Both the position numbers and the translations under genes were made by a program. DNA of 64,000 bases, from positions 620,001 through 684,000 of the forward strand of contig NZ_CP151634.1 in the NCBI RefSeq assembly GCF_038397725.1, written 5' to 3'. Under the pieces are notes generated by a model. That model did no database searches. It saw only the letters and a program-made list of their open reading frames with translations, and had not been told where the DNA came from. Below, piece by piece: positions 17,343 through 26,241 of the stretch (the first letter of the stretch is position 1; the number at the start of each line of letters is the position of its first letter). Source of the stretch: Microbacterium sp. LWO13-1.2 (GTDB taxonomy: Bacteria > Actinomycetota > Actinomycetes > Actinomycetales > Microbacteriaceae).

Positions 17343-17510
17343 CCGTCGGCTCGCGCCGCGGTGGCGACGCAGCCGCACCTTCGGGAAGATCTTGATGCTG
17401 CCGAGCACCACGTAGATCACCGTGTTGATCGCGACGAACGTCGCCAGTACGCCGAACCAGTCGGAATACAGAACCGACTCCGGCAGCAGGAATCCGGCGG
17501 GTGCGATCAT
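17304..17510 (-). CDS. Small single-helix membrane protein coupled to GT2
   Basis: 68 residues: MIAPAGFLLPESVLYSDWFG, then a hydrophobic helix (VLATFVAINTVIYVVLGSI) and a strongly basic tail (KIFPKVRLRRHRG). Its ATG overlaps the stop of the glycosyltransferase by 4 bases, a strong sign of translational coupling. The stop lies 39 bases inside the convergent EAL gene. Such small proteins often act as accessory subunits of membrane polysaccharide synthases. I do not recognise a named family. Confidence 0.72.
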   Translation of the reverse strand: MIAPAGFLLPESVLYSDWFGVLATFVAINTVIYVVLGSIKIFPKVRLRRHRGASRRSETRSIHPDAPV

Positions 17511-18937
17511 GCGACGACCGCCTTCTCGGCTCCGTGGTCGACGTGCTTCCAGGTGGCGCTTCGCCCGAAGGCGATCTCGAACACGCCCCGGAGGAAGGCG
17601 AGGTTCAGGAAGCAGTCGTACACGAGCTCGGGGAACACGAGCATCGCGATGATCCTCGCCCGCCACCCTCCGCGCCAGACCGTGACGGTGCGCTCGATCG
17701 AGAAGAGCACTCCGATGCCGATCCAGAACGGGAACCACACCCATGTGTCCATCGCGACGATCATCAGGATGATCAGCGCGAAGTACGTGAACAGCGCGAG
17801 CACGCCGTAGCCGATGCCGATCTGCTGCGCCCAGTAGCGGAGGGTCTGCGGTGTCACTCCGTAGGCTCCGAGGTTCTCGAGGGCGCCGCGCTGCCAGCGC
17901 AGACGCTGCGCCCACAGCATCCGCCAACTGGGCATTAGCTCGGTCACCACCGAGCAGGCGGTCGGTGAGATGGTGAGGCCGCCGAGCGACTTGATCGCGA
18001 TCGTGAGCTCGTTGTCCTCGGTGAGGGCGAAGGTGTCGTAGACCTCGCCGTGAGTGCCGGGCAACTCTGTGCCTCGGGCGTCCGCGACGGCGCGCAGCGC
18101 TGCCGAGCGGAACACGGATGCCGTGCCGGTGAGCACGAAGACGCGACCATCCCGGCGGCGGATCTCGCGCTGGTAGCGGGTGTACTCGTTGCGCTGGAAC
18201 TGACCGAGGAGGCCGTGGCCTTCCTCCCCTTCGAAGAGGCCCCCGACAGCCATCAGGGCACGATCGTCGCTGAAGCGGCGCATCGCCTCGGCGAGGAAGT
18301 CATCGCCGATCTGGCTGTCGGCATCCATCACCATCACGGTGTCGTTGTCACCCAGATCCGGCAGCAGATCCTGCAGCGCCTGATTGAGGGCGCCGCCCTT
18401 CTTGTGCGTGTTCCCGACGGTCTCGAAGACCTCGGCACCGTGCTCTCTGGCGACGGCGACGGTGCGATCCGTGCAGTTGTCGGCGACCACGACGACTCGG
18501 GCAGGGGGCGACGTCTGCTGCTGCAGCGACCGGAGCGTGAGCGGCAGCGAGGCCTCTTCGTTGTGCGCGGGGATCAGCACCGTCACCGTCACATCGCCGG
18601 CGAACACCCCGCGGGTGCGTTCCATCACCGCGCGCGGCGCGAGCGGGAGCCCGGTCACCTCGGTGTCGGCACGGCGATAGCGGCCGGCGACCACCCGTTC
18701 GCTGATCACGACGAAGAGCACGAGCAGCAGGGCGATACCGACAGCAGTGGCCAGCACGCCGAGGTGAGGCAGCTCGGTGCTGTAGAGGATCTTCCACGCA
18801 CCGGCGAGGGTCAGCTGCGCCGGCTCCCAGAGGACGGGCGGATCGGTCACCGCGATCCCCCACCACAGCAGCCCGGCGGCGAGCAGCACGATCACGATCA
18901 CCGCCAGACCGACGGTTCGTTGGAAGAACCTGTTCAC
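17507..18937 (-). CDS. Processive family-2 membrane glycosyltransferase
   Basis: 476 residues from GTG 18937, preferred because AGGGG lies 8 bases upstream; a GTG at 18952 is the alternative. Two N-terminal helices precede the GT2 domain. Motifs in order: VLIPAHNEEASLPLTLRSL, VVVADNCTDRT, VMVMDADSQ (DxD), LTEDNELT (catalytic Asp) and WAQRLRWQRGALE (QxxRW, the hallmark of processive synthases). Three or four C-terminal helices follow. This arrangement fits synthases of cellulose, poly-GlcNAc or similar exopolysaccharides. The neighbouring diguanylate cyclase and EAL genes suggest cyclic di-GMP control, but no PilZ domain is visible in the protein. Confidence 0.88.
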   Translation of the reverse strand: MNRFFQRTVGLAVIVIVLLAAGLLWWGIAVTDPPVLWEPAQLTLAGAWKILYSTELPHLGVLATAVGIALLLVLFVVISERVVAGRYRRADTEVTGLPLAPRAVMERTRGVFAGDVTVTVLIPAHNEEASLPLTLRSLQQQTSPPARVVVVADNCTDRTVAVAREHGAEVFETVGNTHKKGGALNQALQDLLPDLGDNDTVMVMDADSQIGDDFLAEAMRRFSDDRALMAVGGLFEGEEGHGLLGQFQRNEYTRYQREIRRRDGRVFVLTGTASVFRSAALRAVADARGTELPGTHGEVYDTFALTEDNELTIAIKSLGGLTISPTACSVVTELMPSWRMLWAQRLRWQRGALENLGAYGVTPQTLRYWAQQIGIGYGVLALFTYFALIILMIVAMDTWVWFPFWIGIGVLFSIERTVTVWRGGWRARIIAMLVFPELVYDCFLNLAFLRGVFEIAFGRSATWKHVDHGAEKAVVA

Positions 18938-18953
18938 GACGTCACCCCTCACT

Positions 18954-18971
18954 GTGAGCGCGAGCGCTCAC
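18954..18971. promoter_or_regulatory. Perfect palindrome, probable operator upstream of the glycosyltransferase gene
   Basis: GTGAGCGC-GA-GCGCTCAC is a perfect 8-base inverted repeat with a 2-base centre, immediately upstream of the glycosyltransferase start and 100 bases before the divergent acyltransferase gene. It has the size and symmetry of a dimeric repressor site. The regulator is unknown. Confidence 0.45.
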
Positions 18972-19082
18972 CCTCCCCCCGCCACGATGTCATGGACGGA
19001 CGCCGCCTGCCAGTCGACGGATGCTGTTACCGCGATCATTCGTCGTTGACTCTCCGGCGCCGCCGCGCACACAATGAGGATC

Positions 19083-20816
19083 ATGACTTCCCCGGCGTCG
19101 ACGACGACCATGACCGACGACCCCAAGCTGCTCGACTACAACGCCTGGCTCTTCCAGTCTCAGGCGACAGACGAGCAGCGCGCCGGCCAGGCAGAGCGCC
19201 AGGCGGCGATCCTGGCCGCGGCCGAGGGCACGATCGCCTCGGAATGTTTCATCTCGGAGCTGGCCATGGTGCAACCCACCCGGTTCCGCCTCGGCGACCG
19301 CAGCTATATCGCAGCCCACGCCTATGTCACCGGCAGCATCGCCATCGGCGCGGACTGCACCGTCAACGCCTTCACCGTGGTGCGCGGAACCGTGACGCTC
19401 GGTGACGGCGTGCGGATCGGCGCCCACACCTCGATCCTGGGCTTCAATCATTCGATGGCCCCTGACCGGCCAGTGCACAAGCAGCCGGGAACCGAGATCG
19501 GCATCACGATCGGAGACGACGTCTGGATCGGCTCCAATGCGGTCATCGTCGACGGTGTGACGATCGGGAGTCACGCCGTGATCGGTGCCGGATCCGTGGT
19601 GACCAAGGACGTCGCGGATTGGGCCGTCGTCGCGGGCAACCCGGCGCGGTTCATCCGGGATCGTCGCCAGACGAAGCCCGCCCGGGGCGCAGCGCGCGCG
19701 GAGACGGCTGCTCTCCTGGCCGAGTTCTCGGCCCGGGCGCGAGATCAGCGCGAGCAGGTGCTCGACCACTATTGGCAACCCGAGGCGCTGGCTCCCGACG
19801 GAACCCCGACCGGTCGCTTCTTCGACCCGCAGACGGGTCAGCCGACTCTTCGGGCGCATGCGGATGCTGTCGAGATCTCCTTCCTGCTGAGCGATGAACC
19901 TCCCGCTCAGCTCAGCGCGCACGACCACGTCGAGCGCCTCCGGCAGAACCAGGATCCGCTGACCGGGCTCATCCCGCTGCTCGCGAGCGACGGTCTGCAT
20001 GGCCCCGCTCCGACCGGATGGGAGCTGGGCGAAACGCACTATCACGTGCTCAGCCAGGGCTACGCGCTCGATCTGCTCGGCGCCCGATTCGAGCATCCGA
20101 TCCGCGCGATCGAGACGATGAGCACGACCGACCTGATCGATTCCTTGAACGCCCTGCCGTGGCGCGATCACGGGTGGAGCGCCGGAGCCACGGTCGATGC
20201 CCTGGGCACCGCGATGCTGCGCAACTTCCTCGCCGAAGGCGAGCGCTCGACCCGGTCCACGGCCCACTTCGATGCGCTGATCGGTTGGCTGGTCACACAC
20301 GCGCACCGCGAAACGGGCATGTGGTCGCGCCCCCGGCAATCCGACGGGATGCTGCAGCCGGTCAATGGTTATTACCGGGCCACCCGGGGCACGTTCGCAC
20401 AGTTCGGCATCCCGGTGCCACATCCCGACCGGGCCATCGATGCGGTCCTCGAGCACGCCGGAGACCGCCGTCACTTCGGTCCCGGCCGGACCACTGCCTG
20501 CAACGTGCTCGACGTGGCGCATCCGCTCTGGCTGACCAGCCGCCAGTCGGGGTATCGCCGCACCGAGATCGAGGCCTGGGCCCTGGGCCAGATCGGCATG
20601 GTCATCGACCAGTGGCGCAACGGGCGGGGATTCTCGTTCGCCCATGCACCGACGAGCGGCCCGACTCGGGCATCGCACCGACCGGGACTACAGGGGACGG
20701 AGATGTGGCTGGCCACGCTCTGGTACCTCGCCGACCTGTGCGATCTGGCGGAATCCCTGGATTATCGCCCCCGCGGCGTGCACCGCCCGGAGCCGGCCAT
20801 CGACCTCTACACCTGA
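19083..20816 (+). CDS. Hexapeptide-repeat acyltransferase fused to an alpha/alpha-toroid-like domain
   Basis: 577 residues from ATG 19083; an in-frame ATG at 19074 is the alternative. A TTGACT...CACAAT promoter 18 bases apart (19046-19075) would place the transcript start near 19083, so the message may be leaderless. The N-terminal half (about residues 75-195) is a left-handed beta-helix acyltransferase: repeated isoleucine-based hexapeptides, GFNHSMAPDRP, IGDDVWIGSNAVIVDGVTIG and VAGNPARFIRDR. Residues 235-575 are helical with Trp/His-rich motifs (GWELGETHYHVLSQGYALD, MLQPVNGYYRATRGTFAQFG) reminiscent of toroidal polysaccharide enzymes. The fusion suggests O-acetylation of a glycan that the second domain binds or processes. 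It is divergent from the glycosyltransferase. Confidence 0.75.
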   Translation: MTSPASTTTMTDDPKLLDYNAWLFQSQATDEQRAGQAERQAAILAAAEGTIASECFISELAMVQPTRFRLGDRSYIAAHAYVTGSIAIGADCTVNAFTVVRGTVTLGDGVRIGAHTSILGFNHSMAPDRPVHKQPGTEIGITIGDDVWIGSNAVIVDGVTIGSHAVIGAGSVVTKDVADWAVVAGNPARFIRDRRQTKPARGAARAETAALLAEFSARARDQREQVLDHYWQPEALAPDGTPTGRFFDPQTGQPTLRAHADAVEISFLLSDEPPAQLSAHDHVERLRQNQDPLTGLIPLLASDGLHGPAPTGWELGETHYHVLSQGYALDLLGARFEHPIRAIETMSTTDLIDSLNALPWRDHGWSAGATVDALGTAMLRNFLAEGERSTRSTAHFDALIGWLVTHAHRETGMWSRPRQSDGMLQPVNGYYRATRGTFAQFGIPVPHPDRAIDAVLEHAGDRRHFGPGRTTACNVLDVAHPLWLTSRQSGYRRTEIEAWALGQIGMVIDQWRNGRGFSFAHAPTSGPTRASHRPGLQGTEMWLATLWYLADLCDLAESLDYRPRGVHRPEPAIDLYT

Positions 20817-20866
20817 GGCGTTCCCGGCCGACCATCACCTTCGGCCCGGCCGACCATCCGCTTCAA

Positions 20867-20915
20867 AGAGCGCAAAGGGCTGCATCTGCGGCCCAGATCG
20901 AGCCCTTTGCGCTCT
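20867..20915. repeat. Palindromic intergenic repeat, family A copy 2
   Basis: Perfect 15-base arms AGAGCGCAAAGGGCT (20867-20881) / AGCCCTTTGCGCTCT (20901-20915) with a 19-base loop that can itself pair ATCTG with CAGAT. Relative to copy 1 the stem has a compensated change (CGG/CCG to GGG/CCC). It ends 23 bases before the AlkD-like start codon. Confidence 0.75.
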
Positions 20916-20938
20916 GCGAACCGGCCTACCCTGGTCCC

Positions 20939-21607
20939 ATGGCCGAAATGACCCTGCCGAAGGCCCTCGCCGAACTCGCCGCCCTCGAAGACCCGAAGAT
21001 GCGCGCCGCGAACGAGAAGCGCGGCGACGATCATGGCATCAACCTCAGCAGGATGCGTGCGCTCGCGAAGCGCGTCAAGATCGATCAGCCGCTTGCCTAC
21101 GAGTTGTGGGCGACCGGTGAGACCCCGGCCCGACTGCTGGCCCTCCTGATCTGCAAGCCCCGCGAATTCACCGCCGACGAACTCGACGCGATGCTCCGCG
21201 AGACGGCGGCCCCGAAGGTGAACGACTGGTTCGTGAACTACGTCGCGAAGAAGACGCCGCTCGCCGAGGAGCTGCGACGGCGCTGGTTCGAGGACGCCGA
21301 CCCGACTGTCGCCGCTGCCGCATGGTCGCTCACCACCGACCGCGTCGTCAAGAAACCCGAAGGGCTCGACCTCGAGCGTCTGCTCGACCTCATCGAACGC
21401 GATCTGAAGGACGCGCCTGCCCGCCTGCAGTGGTCGATGAACGAGTCCCTTGCCCAGATCGGCATCCACCATCCGGAGCACCGCGCCCGGGCGCTCGAGA
21501 TCGGTGAGCGCCTGCAGGTACTGGCCGACTACCCCACTCCGCCCGGATGCACATCTCCGTTCGCCCCGCTCTGGATCAACGAGATGGTGCGCCGCCAGGA
21601 GCGCTGA
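20939..21607 (+). CDS. DNA alkylation repair protein, AlkD-like HEAT-repeat glycosylase
   Basis: 222 residues, all-helical. The sequence features HGINLSRMRALAKRVK, ELWATGETPARLLALLICKP and ADPTVAAAAWSLTTDRVVKK match the DNA_alkylation family, whose members excise 3-methyladenine and 7-methylguanine through a HEAT-like repeat scaffold. The catalytic Asp of AlkD proteins probably lies in the APKVNDWFVNYV or TTDRVVKK segment; I cannot assign it with certainty. It is monocistronic, with the family A palindrome directly upstream in the promoter/5' leader region. The 261 bases between this gene and the GH101 gene hold only the GH101 promoter/operator region. Confidence 0.82.
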   Translation: MAEMTLPKALAELAALEDPKMRAANEKRGDDHGINLSRMRALAKRVKIDQPLAYELWATGETPARLLALLICKPREFTADELDAMLRETAAPKVNDWFVNYVAKKTPLAEELRRRWFEDADPTVAAAAWSLTTDRVVKKPEGLDLERLLDLIERDLKDAPARLQWSMNESLAQIGIHHPEHRARALEIGERLQVLADYPTPPGCTSPFAPLWINEMVRRQER

Positions 21608-21797
21608 GTTCCGGCATCCGCGCGGGTCTTGGCCCGGAGACCCACCGTGCTTCGGCCTTTCACGGCCCCGGTGCGCCGTCCCGCTGCGTCCCGTCGGCGT
21701 TCCACAGAGACCACAGGACGTCTTCGCACCTTCGGCGCCCGCGTGGTTGCGATAACAGTAAGCCACATTCACGATTGATTTCCCGGCTCCGTAGCCT

Positions 21798-21811
21798 TGT
21801 TTTCGCAAACA
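21798..21811. promoter_or_regulatory. LacI-type operator upstream of the GH101 gene
   Basis: TGTTTTCGCAAACA is a near-perfect 14-base palindrome with the central CG typical of LacI-family operators. Its right half (CGCAAACA) is the exact complement of the left half of the site upstream of the GH35 gene (TGTTTGCG at 28169). The LacI regulator at 28245 is the likely ligand-responsive repressor. Confidence 0.55.
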
Positions 21812-21871
21812 TTTCCTGCAACGATCAGTGACGATCCGACTTCCGGATGCTGATTCGAAGGAGAGCCAGTG

Positions 21872-24800
21872 ATGAATCCCCCGAACCGCCCGAGGCGGCG
21901 ACTGACCGGAATCGGAGTGGGCTGCGCGCTCGTCGCCGCCGGCCTCTCGCCGTTCGCCGCGTCCCCGGCCTGGAGCGCGGAGGCCTCGGCCGATCTCGTG
22001 CTCCGCACGGGCACCCTGGAAGTACGTGCGTCCAGCGGCTTCCCCCAGGTGATCACCTACACCGACCGCGACAGCGGAGCCGTGATGAACGGCAACGACA
22101 CCGCGCTCACCTCACTCGAGATCAACGGCACCGCACACGCGGTCGAGGTCACATCGGAGAAGACGAGCAAGAACAGTGCGCGGTACCAGATCACTCCCGG
22201 TGACCTGCCGGGTGTCCGGCTCACCGCCGAACTCAGCGTGAAGAAGAACGTCGTCACGCTCGCGATCACCGAGATCATCGATCCCGACGGCGTGGTCAAG
22301 AGCCTGCGCATCCCGGGGCACAACCTCGTCACCGTCTCGTCCGCCGAGCCGGGAGCCGCCGTCGCCGCGGCCAATCTCTCCGTCGACCGCAACGCCTCCG
22401 GCGACGTCTTCCTGCCGGTCACGGCCGAGACACCGCTCGATGCCGCACCGAAGTCGTCGAACACGATCATCGCGAACACCGGACAGCTGGCCGCCGCCTT
22501 CACCACGAACGCCCTGTACGACACCTCCTCCGGCCCTTCGCAGAAGGACTCGGGGAACTTCTGGCGCCAGGCCACGGCGGCCGACGGCCAGGTCGAGGTC
22601 GGAATCTCCAGCGGACAGTGGCTCTATCGCGCCGCAGAGTCCGAAGCGACGGAGGAGCTTCCCTGGGTCAAGGTCGCCATCACCCCCGACGCCAACTCCG
22701 ACGATGTCGTGGACTGGCAGGACGGCGCCATCGCGCTGCGCGGCATCCGCACAGCTCCGAACAAGGGCGACCAGACGCCGGACAACGTCATCACGCACAT
22801 CCCGTTCAACTTCGCCTCGCAGGCGACCCACCCGTTCCTGCGCACGCTCGACGACGTGAAGCGGATCTCGCTGGCGACCGACGGCCTCGGGCAGGTCGCG
22901 ATGCTGAAGGGCTACACCAGCGAGGGCCACGACTCGGCCAACACCGACTACGGCGACAACTTCAACGAGCGCGCCGGTGGACTGGCCGAGCTCAACGAGG
23001 CCGTCGCGACCGGCAAGAAGTGGAACGCCTCCTTCGGCGTGCACATCAACGCCACCGAGATCTACCCGGAGGCGAACTCGTTCAGCGACGCGCTCGCAGA
23101 CGAGGGCGCGAAGGGCTGGAACTGGCTGGATCAGTCGTACTACATGGACCAGCGTCACGACGTCGTCTCCGGCCAGCTCGATGAGCGCATCGGCGAACTC
23201 GCCGACGCGACCCACGACAACCTCGACTTCGTCTATGTCGACGTGTACTACCAGTTCGGATGGCTCGCACAGACCCTGCAGAACTCGCTCGTCGACCACG
23301 GCTTCCGCGTCGGGTCCGAGTGGGCCGACAAGCTCTCCGAGAACAACACCTGGTCCCACTGGGCCAATGACGAGAAGTACGGCGGATCGAGCAACAAGGG
23401 CGTCAACTCCCAGATCCTCCGATTCGTCAACAACACGCAGTCGGACGTCTGGAACCCGGACGCACGGCTCGGCACGAGCCACATCATCGAGTTCGAGGGC
23501 TGGACGGGCCAGAACGACTACAACGCGTTCACGAAGAACGTGTGGGAGGCGAACCTGCCGACCAAGTACCTCCAGCACCACGAGATCACCCGGTGGACGG
23601 ACGAGGCGATCGAGTTCGAGGACGCCGTGCGCGTCACCGGGACCACCGCCGCCGATCGCTCGATCACCGACGGGGGCGCCGAGGTGCTTCGAGGCGACAC
23701 GTACCTGCTGCCGTGGTCGTCGAAAGACAAGGACACCCGCGACAAGCTCTACCACTACAACCCGAGCGGCGGCAGCACCACCTGGCAGCTGACCTCGGAG
23801 TTCAGCGGCAACAGCTCGCTGCAGCTTTTCGCCCTGGGCGACAACGGCCGCACCAAGGTGGCCGATCTGCCGGTCACCGGCGGCGCTGTCACGATCGACG
23901 CGCAGCCCGGGCAGCCGTACGTGCTCGCGCCCGGAACGAAGACGGATGCCGCGAGCGCGCTTCCGCAGACCGCGAAGTTCGGGCAGCACACGCCGGTGCA
24001 GGACCCCGGCTTCAATGAGACCGACCTCGCCTCGTGGAACCCGCAGGGCGCGGCATCCGTCGAGCTCGATGGCCTCGGCCGACGTTCGGCCCTGCTCGGA
24101 GCCGGTGAGGCCGCGATCAGCCAGAAGCTGCGCGCACTCGATGCCGGTACCTACACCGTGAGCGCGTGGGTCGGCATCGACCCGGGTGCAACGCGCCCCA
24201 CCACGCTCAGCGTGAAGGTGCCTGGGGGTGAGAACGGATCGGTGACCGTCGATGCTTCGACGATCACGAACACGGTGGCCGCCGACGAGTGGCACAGCAC
24301 GAACCTGCAGCGCCTGAAGACCACGGTCACGATCCCGGAGGACGGCACGAAGCCGACGGTCACGATCGCGGCCGGCGCTGGCGACGCTTCGGTGCGCATC
24401 GACAACGTGCGCGTGATCAAGACCACGGGTTCCGAGCTCGGTGACGGTGTGGTCGTCTCCGAGGACTTCGAGAACGTGGATGCCGGTTGGGGTCCGTTCT
24501 TCAAGGGAGATGCCGGCGGTGTCACCGACCCGCGCACGCACATCTCCGAGCGGAACGAGCCGTACACGCAAGCCGGGTGGAACGATCGTCCCATCGACAC
24601 GATCCTGAACGGCGACTGGTCGCTGATGGCGCACGAGGAGAACTCCGGGCTCGTCTACCGGACGTCCGACTACACCGTGCCCTTCGAGCAGGGCCACCGT
24701 TACCGGGTGAGCTTCGACTACCAGTCGACCCTCGCCGACGAATACGCCTGGGTGAACGGCTACGACTCGACGACCGGGCCGGTGGTGACGCAGACGACGC

Positions 24801-26227
24801 CGTTCGACACCGTGCGCGAGACGACTCGCTTCGAGCAGATCATCGACGCGAGCCCCTGTGGCGCGACGTTCGTCGGTCTGCAGCGGACGGGAGGCGGCGT
24901 CGCCGACCTGATCCTCGACGACTTCGTCGTGGAGGACTTGGGCCCGGCCGACTCCGTCCCCGCATGCGCCCAGTTGAGCGGCGACCTCGGACCGGACGTC
25001 GTGCAGCAGGGCGTTCCGCAGGAGTTCGTCACGACGTTCACCTCCGACGAGCCCGCTCCCATCTCGGATGTGGCGGTGACGCTGGAGCTGCCTGAGGGCT
25101 GGACGGCAGAGGCGAGGACCGCCGCTACCGCGGCCGAGCTCGCTCCGACCGAACGACTCGTCACGACCTGGAGCATCACCGCTCCGGCATCCGCTGACGG
25201 GGCGTATCCGGTGATCGCGAACGCGTCGTACCGCACGACGGTCGATCCGATCGGTGAGCGGAGCATCAGCGCGACCACCACCGTGCGCACCCTGCCCAAG
25301 CCGCCGCAGAGCGACGTGTTCGCGAGCGATCACGACTGGGTGCGGGCGACGAACGGGTGGGGTCCGGTCGAACCCGACCTCTCCAACGGAGAGCAGGGCG
25401 CCGGCGACGGCTCGCCGCTCACACTCAACGGGGTCGTCTACGAGAAGGGTCTCGGAGCACATGCGGCGAGCACCGTCCGGTACTACCTCGGCGGCTACTG
25501 CACGGCGTTCACCAGCTCCGTCGGCATCGATGACAAGCAGGCGACGCGCGGATCCGTGACCTTCTCGGTGATCGCCGACGGCCGCACCGTCGTCACCTCC
25601 CCGGTGATGAAGGCGACCAGCACGACCTTCGAGCTCAGCGCCGACATCACGGGCGCGCAGTTCGTCGACCTCGTGCTGGGCGATGCGGGCGATGGCGTCG
25701 GCAACGACCATGGCGACTGGGCCGATGCGAAGTTCCGCTGCTCGGACACCCCCGTCGACGGCGGAGATCCAGTCGCACCGAAGGGCACGGCGTTCGTCAG
25801 CGACCTCCCCTTCCTGAGCGAGACCAACGGGTGGGGGCCGATCGAACGGGACCTGTCGAACGGCGAGAACGCGGCCGGCGACGGCACGGCCCTCACCATC
25901 GGCGGAGTCGCTTTCGCCAAGGGGCTCGGCACGCACGCCGATTCCTCGGTGAAGGTCTACCTCGGCGGGGCATGCACGACCTTCACCGCCGTGCTCGGAC
26001 TCGACGACTCGAAGGACGAGAAGGGAGAGGGCAACGTGATCTACAAGGTCTCGGGCGATGACGCTCTCCTGCATCAGTCGGCGGCCGTGCTGTGGAGCGA
26101 TCCCGGCACGCCGATCGAGATCGACGTCACCGGCGTCGACGTGCTCGAGCTCGCCGTGGACCGCAACGGCGTGGACTTCAGGGACCACGCGAACTGGGCG
26201 GACGCGAAGGTGGTCTGCGCGCCGTAG
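21872..26227 (+). CDS. Secreted GH101 endo-alpha-N-acetylgalactosaminidase with two NPCBM domains
   Basis: 1451 residues from ATG 21872; the GTG just before it is an alternative, and AAGGAG is correctly spaced for either. A signal peptide ends near SPAWSAEA. The GH101 region has DYGDNFNERAGG, NASFGVHINATEIYPE, the probable nucleophile Asp457 in NLDFVYVDVYYQ and a candidate acid/base Glu483 in RVGSEWADKL. The middle contains beta-sandwich modules and a NEW3-like domain (about residues 1050-1145). Two tandem NPCBM domains end the protein (about 1147-1290 and 1306-1451; TNGWGPxExDLSNGE in each). The family releases Gal-beta-1,3-GalNAc from mucin-type O-glycans. The nearby GH35 galactosidase fits the next step. 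No cell-wall anchor is visible, so it is secreted. Confidence 0.88.
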   Translation: MNPPNRPRRRLTGIGVGCALVAAGLSPFAASPAWSAEASADLVLRTGTLEVRASSGFPQVITYTDRDSGAVMNGNDTALTSLEINGTAHAVEVTSEKTSKNSARYQITPGDLPGVRLTAELSVKKNVVTLAITEIIDPDGVVKSLRIPGHNLVTVSSAEPGAAVAAANLSVDRNASGDVFLPVTAETPLDAAPKSSNTIIANTGQLAAAFTTNALYDTSSGPSQKDSGNFWRQATAADGQVEVGISSGQWLYRAAESEATEELPWVKVAITPDANSDDVVDWQDGAIALRGIRTAPNKGDQTPDNVITHIPFNFASQATHPFLRTLDDVKRISLATDGLGQVAMLKGYTSEGHDSANTDYGDNFNERAGGLAELNEAVATGKKWNASFGVHINATEIYPEANSFSDALADEGAKGWNWLDQSYYMDQRHDVVSGQLDERIGELADATHDNLDFVYVDVYYQFGWLAQTLQNSLVDHGFRVGSEWADKLSENNTWSHWANDEKYGGSSNKGVNSQILRFVNNTQSDVWNPDARLGTSHIIEFEGWTGQNDYNAFTKNVWEANLPTKYLQHHEITRWTDEAIEFEDAVRVTGTTAADRSITDGGAEVLRGDTYLLPWSSKDKDTRDKLYHYNPSGGSTTWQLTSEFSGNSSLQLFALGDNGRTKVADLPVTGGAVTIDAQPGQPYVLAPGTKTDAASALPQTAKFGQHTPVQDPGFNETDLASWNPQGAASVELDGLGRRSALLGAGEAAISQKLRALDAGTYTVSAWVGIDPGATRPTTLSVKVPGGENGSVTVDASTITNTVAADEWHSTNLQRLKTTVTIPEDGTKPTVTIAAGAGDASVRIDNVRVIKTTGSELGDGVVVSEDFENVDAGWGPFFKGDAGGVTDPRTHISERNEPYTQAGWNDRPIDTILNGDWSLMAHEENSGLVYRTSDYTVPFEQGHRYRVSFDYQSTLADEYAWVNGYDSTTGPVVTQTTPFDTVRETTRFEQIIDASPCGATFVGLQRTGGGVADLILDDFVVEDLGPADSVPACAQLSGDLGPDVVQQGVPQEFVTTFTSDEPAPISDVAVTLELPEGWTAEARTAATAAELAPTERLVTTWSITAPASADGAYPVIANASYRTTVDPIGERSISATTTVRTLPKPPQSDVFASDHDWVRATNGWGPVEPDLSNGEQGAGDGSPLTLNGVVYEKGLGAHAASTVRYYLGGYCTAFTSSVGIDDKQATRGSVTFSVIADGRTVVTSPVMKATSTTFELSADITGAQFVDLVLGDAGDGVGNDHGDWADAKFRCSDTPVDGGDPVAPKGTAFVSDLPFLSETNGWGPIERDLSNGENAAGDGTALTIGGVAFAKGLGTHADSSVKVYLGGACTTFTAVLGLDDSKDEKGEGNVIYKVSGDDALLHQSAAVLWSDPGTPIEIDVTGVDVLELAVDRNGVDFRDHANWADAKVVCAP
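25311..26224 (+). repeat. Tandem NPCBM-encoding repeat inside the GH101 gene
   Basis: Two consecutive segments (about 25311-25750 and 25788-26224) encode homologous galactose-binding-like NPCBM domains. They share the order TNGWGP, DLSNGE, AGDG, LT, G(L)G(A/T)HA, YLGG, CT(A)FT, LDD/IDD and NWADAK/DWADAK. They probably arose by internal duplication and raise avidity for terminal galactose or GalNAc. Confidence 0.75.
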
Positions 26228-26241
26228 TCGCGGAGCAGACG

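Noticed and set aside
18990-20678. A 562-codon open frame antisense to the acyltransferase fusion
   Set aside because: Low-complexity composition, no motif, no ribosome site; a shadow of the real plus-strand gene.
20822-20860. Direct repeat of CCCGGCCGACCATC downstream of the acyltransferase gene
   Set aside because: Two imperfectly spaced short copies in low-complexity GC sequence; no evidence of function or mobility.
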